Positions 28,730 through 38,088 of a DNA stretch of 64,000 bases are shown here, piece by piece. The DNA is from Terrabacter aerolatus (GTDB lineage: Bacteria > Actinomycetota > Actinomycetes > Actinomycetales > Dermatophilaceae). The stretch spans positions 1 to 64,000 of the forward strand of contig NZ_BJYX01000005.1 of NCBI RefSeq assembly GCF_007991735.1. Direction: 5' to 3'. The notes under the pieces are model-generated. The model did no database searches. It was not told the DNA's origin and saw only the letters and a program-made list of their open reading frames with translations. Position 1 is the stretch's first letter; each line of letters starts with the position of its first letter. The position numbers and the translations under genes were made by a program.

Positions 28730-30376
28730 GTGCCGTTGAGCTCGCTCCCCGCCACCGTGACCCGGGCGCTCGGCGCGCCGGGGCGGTGGAGCGTCGCGGC
28801 GCAGACCTTCGCGCTGCAGGTGCTCATTGCGGTCCTCGTGGTCGTCGCAGGCCTGGCCGGCGCCTACGGGCAGGCCCAGCGCGCCGGCGACCAGGAGGCG
28901 ATCGCCCGCGCCCTCGCGGTGGCCGAGACGATGGCGGCCACGCCGTCGGTCGTCACGGCGGTGCAGGGCCCGGACCCGACGGCGGCCCTGCAGCCGTACG
29001 CCGAGCGCGTGCGGGTCGAGACGCGCACCGACTTCGTCGTCGTCATGAGCCGTGACGCGATCCGCTACACGCACCCGGACCCGACCCAGATCGGCAAGAG
29101 GTTCATCGGCCACACCGAGGCGGCGCTCGCCGGCGGCATCGTCGAGGAGGACTACACCGGCACCCTGGGCCCCTCCTCGCGCGTCGTCGTGCCCGTCACC
29201 GACGCGGGCACGGTCGTGGCGCTCGTCTCCGTCGGCATCCGCAAGTCGGCCGTGGGCGAGCGCGTGCGCACGCAGCTGCCCGGGCTGCTCCTCGCGGGCC
29301 TCGTCGCCGCCCTCCTGTCAGGGCTGGGGACGGCCCTGGTCTCGCGGCGCATCCGCCGGCAGACCCACGGTCTCGGCGAGGAGCAGCTGCGCGAGATGTA
29401 CGAGTACTACGACGCGGTGCTGCACGCCGTGACGGAGGGTCTCGTCATCACCGACCTCGACGGACGGCTGCGGCTGGCCAACGATGAGGCGACGCGGCTG
29501 CTGGCACTGCCCGCCGACGCGGTCGGGCGACCCGTCGCCGACCTCGGCCTGGGTCCGGCCCTGACGGCCGCGCTCACCGACGACGCGTCCCACGAGGACG
29601 AGCTGCACGTGACGTCGGCCCGCGTGCTCGTGCTCAACCGCGGGCCGGCCCGCTGGCAGGGCCGCCTCCTCGGCCACGTCGCGACGTTGCGCGACCGCAC
29701 CGACCTCGAGGCCCTGACCGGCGAGCTCGACTCGGCCCGTGGCCTCACCGAGGCGCTGCGCTCACAGGCGCACGAGTCGGCGAACCGGCTGCACACCATC
29801 GTCAGCCTCATCGAGCTCGGGCACACGGACCGGGCGCTCGACTTCGCGACGGACGAGCTGAAGGTCTCGCAGCTGCTCACCGACCGCGTCGTCGGTTCCG
29901 TCGACGAACCGGCCCTCACCGCAGTGCTTCTCGGCAAGGCCGCCGAGGCCCACGAGCGCGGCATCGCCTTCGAGATCGAGCCCGGGTCGGGCTGGCCGCG
30001 CGGCGTGGCTCCCACGCGCGACGTCGTGACGATCGTCGGCAACCTCATCGACAACGCGCTCGACGCCGTGACCGGAGGGTCCGGGTCCGCCGGCGCGGCG
30101 CGCCCCGACCGGCAGGTGCGCTTCGCCTCCCGGGTCGATGGGGCGTATGCCGTGCTCGAGGTGAGCGACGACGGCCCGGGCCTGCCGCCGGGCGGGGTCG
30201 AGGACGCCTTCCGGCGCGGCTGGTCGACGAAGGAGCAGGGCAGCGCGGGGCGGCGCGGCATCGGCCTCGCGCTCGTGGGGCAGACCGTCGAGCGGCTCGG
30301 TGGCACCCTCGAGGTGTCGGGTCCGCCCGGTGCGACGTTCACCGTGCGGCTCCCGGTGGGAGGCGTCCATGACTGA
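28730..30376 (+). CDS. Sensor histidine kinase, CitA/DcuS type
   Basis: A 548-residue membrane kinase. A first helix (about 25-45), an extracytoplasmic PAS-like sensor (about 46-180, with DFVVVMSRD and HTEAALAGGIVEEDYTG matching the CitA/DcuS sensor fold), a second helix (about 185-205), a cytoplasmic PAS domain, a phosphoacceptor helix (QAHESANRLHT, His near 347) and an ATPase domain (NLIDNALDAV, SDDGPGLPP, GIGLALV). It should sense citrate or a C4-dicarboxylate. Its stop overlaps the response regulator start by 8 bp. Confidence 0.9.
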   Translation: MPLSSLPATVTRALGAPGRWSVAAQTFALQVLIAVLVVVAGLAGAYGQAQRAGDQEAIARALAVAETMAATPSVVTAVQGPDPTAALQPYAERVRVETRTDFVVVMSRDAIRYTHPDPTQIGKRFIGHTEAALAGGIVEEDYTGTLGPSSRVVVPVTDAGTVVALVSVGIRKSAVGERVRTQLPGLLLAGLVAALLSGLGTALVSRRIRRQTHGLGEEQLREMYEYYDAVLHAVTEGLVITDLDGRLRLANDEATRLLALPADAVGRPVADLGLGPALTAALTDDASHEDELHVTSARVLVLNRGPARWQGRLLGHVATLRDRTDLEALTGELDSARGLTEALRSQAHESANRLHTIVSLIELGHTDRALDFATDELKVSQLLTDRVVGSVDEPALTAVLLGKAAEAHERGIAFEIEPGSGWPRGVAPTRDVVTIVGNLIDNALDAVTGGSGSAGAARPDRQVRFASRVDGAYAVLEVSDDGPGLPPGGVEDAFRRGWSTKEQGSAGRRGIGLALVGQTVERLGGTLEVSGPPGATFTVRLPVGGVHD

Positions 30377-31067
30377 CACCTCGGCGAACCGAGCGCTGCG
30401 CGTCCTCGTCGTCGAAGACGAGCCGATCGCGGCCGAGGCGCACACGGCATACGTCGGCCGCGTCGACGGCTTCGAGGTCGTCGCGACCGTGGGGACGTCC
30501 CAGACTGCCCTGAAGACGTTGCAGGACAGGGAGATCGATGTCGTGCTGCTCGACATGAACCTGCCGGACCGGCACGGCCTCGACGTCGTCCGCGCCATGC
30601 GCTCGGCGGGACACCGGGCCGACGTCATCGCGGTCACCTCCGCTCGCGATCTCGAGGTCGTCCGTGCAGCCGTGTCGCTCGGGGTCGTGCAGTACCTCCT
30701 CAAGCCCTTCGTCTTCGCGACCCTGCGGGAGCGGCTGCTCGCGTACCGCGCCTACCGCGAGCAGGTGACGAGCGGGGCCGAGGTCGGCACGCAGGCCGAG
30801 GTCGACGAGGTCTTCGCCGGCGCCCGCGTCGCAGGCGAGGCCCGGCTGCCCAAGGGGATGGGCGAGGAGCTGCTCGCCAAGGTCTCGCGCCTGCTGCGCG
30901 AGGCCACCGACGGACGCTCGGCGAGCGAGCTCGCGGAGGCCCTCGGCGTCAGCCGCGTCACGGCCCGCCGCTACGCCGAGTACCTCTGCGAGACCAAGGT
31001 GGTCGTGCGCCGGTCGAGGTATGCCGGGGCTGGACGTCCCGAGGTCGAGTACCTCTGGGCGCGGTGA
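30369..31067 (+). CDS. Response regulator, CitB/DcuR type
   Basis: A 232-residue regulator. The receiver domain has the phosphoacceptor Asp62 in VVLLDMNLPD and the Lys in YLLKPF. The C-terminus carries a helix-turn-helix (SASELAEALGVSRVTARRYAEYL) as in CitB/DpiA. The ATG at 30369 overlaps the kinase gene. It most likely controls the divergent dctA-type gene through the inverted repeat at 28683-28696. Confidence 0.9.
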   Translation: MTDTSANRALRVLVVEDEPIAAEAHTAYVGRVDGFEVVATVGTSQTALKTLQDREIDVVLLDMNLPDRHGLDVVRAMRSAGHRADVIAVTSARDLEVVRAAVSLGVVQYLLKPFVFATLRERLLAYRAYREQVTSGAEVGTQAEVDEVFAGARVAGEARLPKGMGEELLAKVSRLLREATDGRSASELAEALGVSRVTARRYAEYLCETKVVVRRSRYAGAGRPEVEYLWAR

Positions 31068-31071
31068 GGAC

Positions 31072-31737
31072 TCAAGCGCCCGCCGGCACGAGGCGACCGA
31101 GTCGGGCGAGCACCCGCTCCTGCCGGTCGGCGCCCTCTCCGACGGGCAGGGCCGGCTTGCAGACCCCGTCGTCGTAGAGGTGGTCGCCGAAGCCGTCGGC
31201 CGACCGGTCGATCATCTCGAGCTCGGCGTCGGTGAGGTGCTCGTCGAGTCCGGCGGCGACGGCGATGTCCCAGCGGTGCACGACGAGGTCGAAGCCGTGG
31301 AACGCGACGATCGACGCACCCACCGTGGTGCGGCCGAAGACGCCGTCGTACTCCATGCCCGCGACGGCAGGGTCGGCGAGCAGCTCGCGCATCCGCGCCT
31401 CGTGGGCGCGCCAGACGGCACGGGGATCGGTGGCGATGTCGGCCGAGACGTCGGCCAAGACGTCGGCCAAGACGTCGGCCGAGACGTCGGCCGAGACGTC
31501 GGCCGAGGCGTCGTTCGACGGGTCGGCGTCGAGGTCGGTCGACGACGCGACGTCGATCCCGCGCTCGGCGAGGAAGCCCCGCTGGCTCCCGATGACGTGC
31601 GCCAGCACGTCGCGGGCCGTCCAGCCCTCACAGGGGCTCGGGGCGTCCCAGGCGTCGGCGGGGACACGGTCGACGACGGAGCCGAAGGGCTCGGCGAGGT
31701 CGAGGTAGGCGGCGAGGGTGTCGGGTGTCGAGGTCAT
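31072..31737 (-). CDS. TIGR03086-type DinB-like metal-binding protein
   Basis: A 221-residue protein of the mycothiol-dependent maleylpyruvate isomerase N-terminal / TIGR03086 group. It has PSPCEGWTARDVLAHVIGSQ near residue 35 and HGFDLVVHRWDIA near 165, whose histidines make the metal site. Mycothiol-linked thiol transfer is a common role of this group. A central tract of repeated Ala-Asp-Val-Ser/Leu units (about 76-99) is encoded by a 12-bp tandem repeat. It converges with the response regulator (4-base gap) and diverges from the AraC gene. Confidence 0.82.
   Translation of the reverse strand: MTSTPDTLAAYLDLAEPFGSVVDRVPADAWDAPSPCEGWTARDVLAHVIGSQRGFLAERGIDVASSTDLDADPSNDASADVSADVSADVLADVLADVSADIATDPRAVWRAHEARMRELLADPAVAGMEYDGVFGRTTVGASIVAFHGFDLVVHRWDIAVAAGLDEHLTDAELEMIDRSADGFGDHLYDDGVCKPALPVGEGADRQERVLARLGRLVPAGA
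31441..31512 (-). repeat. 12-bp tandem repeat, 6 copies
   Basis: Six units of ggccgagacgtc (two with an A change, one with a G change) lie within the DinB-like gene and encode repeated Ala-Asp-Val-Ser/Leu. The repeat sits in a loop between helices of the fold, so copy changes may be tolerated. Confidence 0.9.
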
Positions 31738-31788
31738 GCCGCCACGATAGGAGCGCGCCCGTCGGTGGGTCTTGATACTTTCCGACAC

Positions 31789-32631
31789 GTGACGACGTCT
31801 GCCTCGGCTGGACGCACGGCGGCACGGGACGACATCGAGCGCGCCCACCTGGTCGACCCCACCGACCGGACGTGGTCCATCGCCCGTGCCGCGGTGTCGC
31901 CCGACCTCGCCGATCTCGCGCGCCGCTTCTGGATCCCGGTCTGGGACGTGCCCGCGGGGCGCGACTCGGTGCAGCGCGTGCTGCAGTACCCCGTCTGCCT
32001 CATCGTCGTGTCCGACACCTATGCGCGTCTCTACGGCGTCGTGTCCGGCCTGTCGCACACGATGCTGACCGGGCGCGGGTGGGCCGTCGGCATCATGCTC
32101 CAGCCCGCGGCCGGGCACCTGCTGACCGCAGAACCGGTGAGGCGGATGACCGACCGCCACGTCGACCTCACGACCGTGGCCGCCGTCGACGGAGCCGCTC
32201 TGACACAGGGCGTGCGCTCGGCCATGGGCGCCGACCCCACCGCGCCCGAGGCACAGGCACGGGCCCGTGAGGTCGTCGAGGACTCCCTGCGCGCCCTGCT
32301 GCCCGTCGACGACGAGGGCCTGCTCGTCAACGCGATCGTCGAGGACGTCGAGACCTCCCCCGAGCTGCTCCGCGTCGACGACCTGTGTGCGCGCTTCGAC
32401 ATCGGCGAGCGCACCCTCCAGCGTCTGCTGCACAAGCGGATCGGGCTCGGGCCCAAGTGGCTCATCCGCCGGCGCCGGCTCCAGGAGGCGGCCGACCGGT
32501 TGCGTCACTCAGGTGCCGAGCTGGCCGGCATCGCCGTCGACCTCGGCTATGCCGACCAGGCCCACTTCACCCGCGACTTCCGCATGGCGACCGGCATGAT
32601 CCCGGGAGAGTTCGCGTCGCGCTTCCGCTGA
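31789..32631 (+). CDS. AraC family transcriptional regulator
   Basis: A 280-residue regulator. The N-terminal half (about 20-170) is a ligand-binding-type domain, and the C-terminal half carries two helix-turn-helix motifs typical of AraC (RVDDLCARFDIGERTLQRLL, then IAVDLGYADQAHFTRDFRMATGMIPGEF). The GTG start at 31789 leaves a 51-base gap to the divergent DinB-like gene, which is the likely target. The inducer is unknown. Confidence 0.9.
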   Translation: MTTSASAGRTAARDDIERAHLVDPTDRTWSIARAAVSPDLADLARRFWIPVWDVPAGRDSVQRVLQYPVCLIVVSDTYARLYGVVSGLSHTMLTGRGWAVGIMLQPAAGHLLTAEPVRRMTDRHVDLTTVAAVDGAALTQGVRSAMGADPTAPEAQARAREVVEDSLRALLPVDDEGLLVNAIVEDVETSPELLRVDDLCARFDIGERTLQRLLHKRIGLGPKWLIRRRRLQEAADRLRHSGAELAGIAVDLGYADQAHFTRDFRMATGMIPGEFASRFR

Positions 32632-32820
32632 GCGCGGACGCCCCACGGACCGGGCCCGGGCCGACCTCCACAGCAACCGCCCGACCGGCTCCCAGCAAGG
32701 TCCGAGACTTCCTCCAGCCGGGCTCCAGTGCGCGCACAGTCACCCGTCAACGTGTCCTGCTTCGCTGGGTCCAACGGCCACCGAGAGGCGGCGGCCCGGC
32801 AGGATCCGGAGTTGGTTGAG
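32632..32820. other. Intergenic region before the esterase gene
   Basis: A 189-base gap between the AraC gene and the esterase. It probably holds the esterase promoter. I see no recognised element besides a weak ribosome site (ggag) before 32821. Confidence 0.4.
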
Positions 32821-33936
32821 ATGGGGCTGACGGACTCGGCGCTCCCGGTCGTCGTCGCGGTGCTGGCAGTCGCCGTCTTCGTGCTCGTCGCCGTCGGGTG
32901 GCCCCACCCCCGACGACGGGGCCTGCGGATCACCGTCCGCGCCCTCCAGGCGCTCCTGCTCAACGCCCTCGTCCTCGTGCTCGCAGGCGTCCTCATGAAC
33001 GACCAGTACCTCTTCTACGTCTCGTGGGCCGACCTGCTCAGCTCCGGGCCGGAGCAGGCGGGGCACGCCGTGACTGCCGGCGACGCCGCGGCCGGAGGCC
33101 GGGTCCACCTCGGCAACGGGCTGCGCGGACCCACGGCGGCAACGCTGCCGGCGCTGCCGAGCCCCGGTCAGCGCGAGCAGTCCTACACGGTGACCGGTGC
33201 CGGGTCGGGCCTCACCGGCCAGGTCATCGTGCTGCTCCCGAAGGGCTACGACCCGACCCAGGCCAAGACCTACCCCGTCATCGAGTCGCTGTCCGGCTAC
33301 CCCGGGACACCGCGCTCCAACTTCCACGGCTTCGCCCTCGACACCACCTTCCAGGACCTCGTCGACCGGCACACGATCCGGGCCCCCATCATCGTCATGC
33401 CGCAGATCAACACCCCTAACTCGCTCGACACCGAGTGCGTCAACGCCCCGGGCAAGACGGGACTCCAGACCGAGACCTGGCTCGCCAAGGACGTTCCGGA
33501 CTGGGCGGCCAAGCACTTCCGCGTCGCCCTGCAGCGCTCGTCGTGGGCTGCCATGGGCTTCTCCTACGGCGGCTGGTGCGCAGCCATGCTCGCGATGCAC
33601 CACCCGAACACGTTCGGTGCGGCGATGTCGCTCATGGGCTACTTCCGCCCGGAGTTCGGCCCGGCCTACGACCCGCTCACCCGCGGGGTCGGCAACTACG
33701 ACCTGGCCCACCTCGCGCGGACCACTCCCCCGCCCGTCTCGCTCTGGCTCATGGCGAGCAAGGACGACCCCACCGCCTACCCGCAGCTCGTGTCGTTCCT
33801 CAAGAGCGTGCGTTCGCCGATGGCCGTGACGTCCGTCGTGCTGCGCACCGGAGGACACCGCGTCGACACGATCCCGCCCGTCCTGCCCGGGATGCTCAGC
33901 TGGTTGCGGTCGGCCCTGCCCGGCTTCACCCCCTGA
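32821..33936 (+). CDS. Membrane-anchored alpha/beta hydrolase (esterase, Ag85-like fold)
   Basis: A 371-residue protein with two N-terminal membrane helices (about 5-25 and 38-60) followed by an extracytoplasmic hydrolase domain. GFSYGGW carries the nucleophile Ser, and TGGHRVDT near the C-terminus carries the His. The domain resembles esterase D/antigen 85 type enzymes. The ATG at 32821 is used since the hydrophobic segment begins shortly after it. The last 11 bases overlap the convergent carboxyltransferase gene. Substrate unknown. Confidence 0.85.
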   Translation: MGLTDSALPVVVAVLAVAVFVLVAVGWPHPRRRGLRITVRALQALLLNALVLVLAGVLMNDQYLFYVSWADLLSSGPEQAGHAVTAGDAAAGGRVHLGNGLRGPTAATLPALPSPGQREQSYTVTGAGSGLTGQVIVLLPKGYDPTQAKTYPVIESLSGYPGTPRSNFHGFALDTTFQDLVDRHTIRAPIIVMPQINTPNSLDTECVNAPGKTGLQTETWLAKDVPDWAAKHFRVALQRSSWAAMGFSYGGWCAAMLAMHHPNTFGAAMSLMGYFRPEFGPAYDPLTRGVGNYDLAHLARTTPPPVSLWLMASKDDPTAYPQLVSFLKSVRSPMAVTSVVLRTGGHRVDTIPPVLPGMLSWLRSALPGFTP

Positions 33937-35398
33937 GGACCCGTCTCAGCTCGCGAGTCGGTGACGAGTGCGGCTGCGTCTGTCTCCTCAGGGCGGCTGC
34001 GCACTCCGCGACGACGGCGACCGCCAGGGCCGGCGCCGTGTCGTCGGGCGGCTCGGGGACGATCCGGCTGACGATGCCGCGGGCTGCGAGGTCGAGCACG
34101 CCGACCTGTTGCAGCTCGGCCATCTCGGCGGCGTGGGTCACGTCGCCGTGGACGATCGCACTGGCCCCCTCGGGCGGCAACGGCGAGAGCCAGGCGTGCT
34201 CGGCCGCGATGACCTCGTGGGCCGGCAGCAGCGCGAGCGCCCCACCCCCACAGCCCTGCCCGAGCACGACCGACACCGTCGGCACCGTCATGGTGGTCAG
34301 CGTCGCGATGCACCGGGCGATCTCGCCGGCGATCGCCCCCTCCTCGGCGCGGGCCGAGAGCTCGGCGCCGGGGGTGTCGATGACGGTGACGAGCGGCATA
34401 CCCAGCTCCTCGGCGAGGCGCATCGCCCGGCGGGCCTCGCGCAGCGCGCCGGGGCCCATCGGCGACGTCGGGGACTGGCGCGCCCGGTCCTGCCCGACGA
34501 GGACGCACGGCTGGCCGTCGAGACGGGTCAGGGCGACGAGCATCGTGGAGTCGCGCTCCCCCTCGTCGGTGCCGTTGAGCCGGAGGGTGCCGGTGGCGCC
34601 GTGGCGCAGCAGCTCGCGCACGCCCGCCCGGCCCGGACGTCGGGTGTCCTCGATGGACTCCCACGTCGAGAGGTGTCCGCTCGGCTCACCGTCGCGCCGG
34701 TCGAAGCGCGGCACCGTGGGCCCGTCGACGAGCACCCCCAGGGCGCGGTCGACGAGCATCGGCAGGTCCTCGGCGGCGACCACCGCGTCGAGCACGCCCT
34801 TGGCCGCGAGGTTCTCCGCCGTCTGCACCCCGGCCGGGAACGGCTCGCCGTTGAGCGCCTCGTAGACCTTGGGGCCGAGGAAGCCGACGAGCGCTCCGGG
34901 CTCGGCCACGGTCACGTGCCCGAGCGAGCCCCACGAGGCGTAGACGCCGCCGGTCGTCGGGTGCCGCAGGTGCACGAGGTAGGGCAGCCGCGCGGCCCGG
35001 TGGGCCATGAGGGCCCGCGAGATCTCGACCATGTGGACGAACGCGGGCGTCCCCTCCTGCATGCGAGTGCCGCCGGAGGCCGTCGAGGCCAGCACGGGCA
35101 GGCCTTCGGCGGTGGCTCGCCGCACGGCCGCGGTGATGCGCTCGGCCGCCGCCCGGCCGATCGACCCGGCCAGGAAGCGGAACTCGTTGACGACGACCGC
35201 CACGGGACGCCCCCGCACGAGTCCCCGGCCGGTGAGCACCGACTCGTCGGTGCCCGCCCTGGCGGCGGCCGCCTCGAGCTGGAGCCGGTAGGCCTCGGGC
35301 TGCCCGCTGATGTCGATGGGCTCGTCCCACGACTCGAACGACCCGGCGTCGAGGACGAGGTCGAGCAGCTCGTGCGCGGTCCACGGTCGGCGCGCCAT
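33926..35398 (-). CDS. Fused AccD/AccA-type carboxyltransferase
   Basis: A 490-residue protein with two crotonase-fold halves. The N-terminal half has LASTASGGTRMQEG as in AccD (beta), the C-terminal half has VIDTPGAELSARAEEGAIAGEI and GQGCGGGALAL as in AccA (alpha). No AccD zinc-finger cysteines are present. It could be a carboxyltransferase or, like MdcD/MdcE, a malonyl-thioester decarboxylase. No biotin carboxylase or carrier protein is adjacent. It shares one base with the stop of the CoA-transferase gene and belongs to the same operon as the MatC-like carrier. Confidence 0.85.
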   Translation of the reverse strand: MARRPWTAHELLDLVLDAGSFESWDEPIDISGQPEAYRLQLEAAAARAGTDESVLTGRGLVRGRPVAVVVNEFRFLAGSIGRAAAERITAAVRRATAEGLPVLASTASGGTRMQEGTPAFVHMVEISRALMAHRAARLPYLVHLRHPTTGGVYASWGSLGHVTVAEPGALVGFLGPKVYEALNGEPFPAGVQTAENLAAKGVLDAVVAAEDLPMLVDRALGVLVDGPTVPRFDRRDGEPSGHLSTWESIEDTRRPGRAGVRELLRHGATGTLRLNGTDEGERDSTMLVALTRLDGQPCVLVGQDRARQSPTSPMGPGALREARRAMRLAEELGMPLVTVIDTPGAELSARAEEGAIAGEIARCIATLTTMTVPTVSVVLGQGCGGGALALLPAHEVIAAEHAWLSPLPPEGASAIVHGDVTHAAEMAELQQVGVLDLAARGIVSRIVPEPPDDTAPALAVAVVAECAAALRRQTQPHSSPTRELRRVLRG

Positions 35399-36573
35399 CA
35401 CTCCTCCGTCAGCCAGGCGCGGATCGCCGCGCCGTCCTCGTCGAGGGTCGGCGGGGCGTCGTGGTCGCGGCGCGTCACCTCGGTGCCGTCGCCGTCGAAG
35501 AAGCGCAGCGGCGGGCCGGGCAGCGTCAGCGCACCGAGGGTCGGGTGCTCGACCTCGACGAGCAGGCCCTGGCTCGCGGTCTGGTCCCACGCGTACACCT
35601 CGTCGAGCGTGCGCACCTTGCCGGCGGGCACGCCGACCTCGGCGAGACGGGCCAGCAGGGGCTCGGCGTCCCAGTCGGCGAAGGCCGCCTCGACGACCTC
35701 GATGACGCGGTCGCGCGCGCCGACCCGCTCGGCGTTCGTCGCGAGCCCCTCGGCGGCGGGGTCGAGACCGAACGCCGCGCACAGGCGCTGCCAGAGGCCC
35801 TCGCTGCCGACGGCGATCTGCACCGAGCCGTCGCGGCACCGGAAGAGGCCGTAGGGGCTGATCGACGGGTGGTGGTTGCCGGCGGAGCGCCCGACCTCTC
35901 CGGCCACCGTCCAGCGCGTGCCCTGGAAGGCGTGCACCCCGACGACGGCGGCCAGCAGCGACGTGCGCACGACGGTGCCCCTCCCGGTGCGGTGGCGCTC
36001 GTTGAGGGCGGCGACGACCCCGTAGGCGCCGTACATGCCCGAGAGCAGGTCGGCGATGGGGACGCCGACGCGCTGCGGGTCGCCGGGGCCGGAGCCCGTG
36101 AGCGACATGACGCCGGCCTCGCCCTGGGCGATCTGGTCGTAGCCGGGGCGGCCTCCCTCGGGGCCGTCGTGGCCGAAGCCGGTGATCGACAGCACGACGA
36201 GGCGCGGGTTGCGGGCCATGAGCGACTCGATACCGAGACCGAGCCGCTCGAGCACGCCGGTGCGGAAGTTCTCGACGAGCACGTCGGCCCGGTCGACGAG
36301 GGCGAGCAGCACGTCGCGGTCCGCCGCGTCCTTGAGGTCGAGGGTGATCGACTCCTTGTTGCGGTTGGCCGACAGGAAGTACGTCGACTCGCGCCGCCCC
36401 TCCTCCCCGACGAAGGGCGGCCCCCAGCCACGGGTGTCGTCCCCGCGGCCGGGAGCCTCCACCTTGATGACGCGGGCGCCCTGGTCGGCCAGCATCATCG
36501 TCGCGTGCGGTCCCGCGAGGGCTCGGGAGAGGTCGACGACGACGACGTCGGAGAGGGGTCCATGTGCGGTCAT
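35398..36573 (-). CDS. CaiB/BaiF (class III) CoA-transferase
   Basis: A 391-residue family III CoA-transferase. The N-terminus (VVVVDLSRALAGPHATMMLADQ) and LDLKD...LVENFRTGVLERLG are classic. The catalytic Asp lies in YDQIAQGEAG (about residue 150). The enzyme moves CoA between two carboxylic acids. It is four bases downstream of the MatC-like gene and directly upstream of the carboxyltransferase, so it may activate the imported acid to its CoA ester. Confidence 0.92.
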   Translation of the reverse strand: MTAHGPLSDVVVVDLSRALAGPHATMMLADQGARVIKVEAPGRGDDTRGWGPPFVGEEGRRESTYFLSANRNKESITLDLKDAADRDVLLALVDRADVLVENFRTGVLERLGLGIESLMARNPRLVVLSITGFGHDGPEGGRPGYDQIAQGEAGVMSLTGSGPGDPQRVGVPIADLLSGMYGAYGVVAALNERHRTGRGTVVRTSLLAAVVGVHAFQGTRWTVAGEVGRSAGNHHPSISPYGLFRCRDGSVQIAVGSEGLWQRLCAAFGLDPAAEGLATNAERVGARDRVIEVVEAAFADWDAEPLLARLAEVGVPAGKVRTLDEVYAWDQTASQGLLVEVEHPTLGALTLPGPPLRFFDGDGTEVTRRDHDAPPTLDEDGAAIRAWLTEE

Positions 36574-36577
36574 TCGG

Positions 36578-37969
36578 TCACCATCCAGGAAGGATCAGGG
36601 CGGCCCACACGAGCAACGGGCCGGCGACGACCACGATGACGCTGTAGGTGAGGATCTGCTTGTAGTACACCGGCTCGCTGATGGTGTCGGGTCGGTTGGC
36701 CAGCATCAGAGCACCATTGGTCGAGAACGGGCTGACGTCGACGATGGTCGAGCTGATCGCGAGCGCCGCGACGAAGGTGGCCGCCCCGATCCCGCCGTTG
36801 CTGATCAGCGGCACGGCGATCGGGATGATGACGGGCAGCAAAGCCGTCGACGACGCGAACGCCGACACGACACCGCCGACGTAGCAGAGCACGAGGGCGC
36901 CGATGACGGCGGCGCCGAGGCCTGCGGCCCAGTTGCCCACGAACTCGGGCGCCTTCGCCTCGGTCAGCACGGCGGCATACGTGCTCACACCGGCGACGAG
37001 GAGCACGGTCGGCCACGCGACCTGCTTGATGGCGTCCTTGTGCTGGTTGGGCGAGAGGATCGCGAGGATGACGGCCGCCGTGATCGAGACGAAGCCGATG
37101 TTCTTGTCGAAGGCGAGAGCGATGACGGCCACGAGCGTGAAGGCGACGAGCGTCAGCACCTGGTCGCGCTTGACGCCGAGGGCCTGCGTGCGGGTGGCGG
37201 TGATCGTCCCGGTGCCGCGGGTGGCGACCCCGACGCCGCCGCGGTGCAGGTCGCCGGTCAGCTCCTCGTCGCTGACCACCCCGCCGGGCGCCGCCCCGCC
37301 GGGCGCCGCCCCGCCGGTCGCCGCCCCGCCGGTCGCCGCCCCGTCGATGTCGTCGGCGCGGAGCTTCATGAGGCGCCGGCCACCGAGGACGAGGAAGAGG
37401 ATGACGGCCATGAGCAGGTTGACGGCGAGGCTCGCGAGGAAGACGGTGACCTCGCTCGACGGGAGGCCGTTGTCCTTCATGAGGGAGTTCGTGATCGTGC
37501 CGTAGATGCTGATCGGCGAGAAGCCGCCGCCCTGGGCGCCGTGGACGACGAACATGCCCATGAGGAGCGGGTTGATCCTGTAGCGGGCGGCGAAGCCGAG
37601 GGCGATGGGGCCGATGATGGCGCAGGCGGCAGGGCTGGCGGCGCCGATGGCCGTGAGCAGTGCCGTCACGAAGAACATGACCCACGGGATGAGGGCCACG
37701 CGTCCACCGACCGCCCGCACGGCGGACCTGACGATGAGGTCGACGGTGCCGTTGTTCTTGGCGATGGCGAAGAGGTAGGTCACGCCGATGAGCGTGAGGA
37801 TGAGGTCACCGCTGACGCCGGCGAGGATCTCCTTCTCGCTGAGCTGGAGCGAGTAGACCCCGACGAGCCAGGCCGCCACGTAGGCGAGGGCTCCCATGTT
37901 GATCGGCAGCAGCGTGCCGATCACGAAGAGCGCGACGAGCGCGATGATCGAGACCCATTCCGGTCCCAT
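36578..37969 (-). CDS. SLC13/MatC-like dicarboxylate (malonate) carrier
   Basis: A 463-residue polytopic protein. The N-terminal half (INMGALAYVAAWLVG, VTYLFAIAKNNGTVD, IPWVMFFVTAL, HGAQGGGFSPISIYG) matches the MatC malonate carrier N-terminal family closely. A cytoplasmic linker between halves carries repeated Gly-Ala-Ala-Pro/Thr units. First gene of a minus-strand operon with the CoA-transferase and carboxyltransferase; a GntR regulator lies divergently, as in malonate (mat) loci. Malonate is the best guess; other dicarboxylates are possible. Confidence 0.85.
   Translation of the reverse strand: MGPEWVSIIALVALFVIGTLLPINMGALAYVAAWLVGVYSLQLSEKEILAGVSGDLILTLIGVTYLFAIAKNNGTVDLIVRSAVRAVGGRVALIPWVMFFVTALLTAIGAASPAACAIIGPIALGFAARYRINPLLMGMFVVHGAQGGGFSPISIYGTITNSLMKDNGLPSSEVTVFLASLAVNLLMAVILFLVLGGRRLMKLRADDIDGAATGGAATGGAAPGGAAPGGVVSDEELTGDLHRGGVGVATRGTGTITATRTQALGVKRDQVLTLVAFTLVAVIALAFDKNIGFVSITAAVILAILSPNQHKDAIKQVAWPTVLLVAGVSTYAAVLTEAKAPEFVGNWAAGLGAAVIGALVLCYVGGVVSAFASSTALLPVIIPIAVPLISNGGIGAATFVAALAISSTIVDVSPFSTNGALMLANRPDTISEPVYYKQILTYSVIVVVAGPLLVWAALILPGW
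37281..37340 (-). repeat. 15-bp tandem repeat, 4 copies
   Basis: Four units of ccgccgggcgccgcc (last two with T for G at one site) inside the MatC-like gene encode repeated Gly-Ala-Ala-Pro/Thr-Gly in the loop between the two membrane halves. Confidence 0.9.
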
Positions 37970-38050
37970 GCATGTCCCCTGTCGGTCGCGGCCAGCGCGC
38001 CTGGTTCCACGCCCTTGTGACGAGGCTCATGGCTGGCTCAGTGGCCTAGC

Positions 38051-38079
38051 CAATAGGTCAATGGTCCGACTGTCAATAG
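38051..38079. promoter_or_regulatory. Direct repeats in the MatC-like / GntR divergent promoter
   Basis: GTCAAT occurs at 38057-38062 and 38072-38077, and CAATAG at 38051-38056 and 38074-38079, inside an AT-richer patch just upstream of the GntR start. A likely operator or promoter element for autoregulation and control of the carrier operon. Confidence 0.45.
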
Positions 38080-38088
38080 AGTGACCCC

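Noticed and set aside
31441-31512. Possible CRISPR-like repeat array
   Set aside because: Units are 12 bp and contiguous with no spacers, and encode an in-frame tetrapeptide; there are no cas genes.
33926-35398. Calling the carboxyltransferase simply acetyl-CoA carboxylase
   Set aside because: No biotin carboxylase or carrier gene is nearby and the context is a malonate-type carrier and CoA-transferase, so the function is left open.
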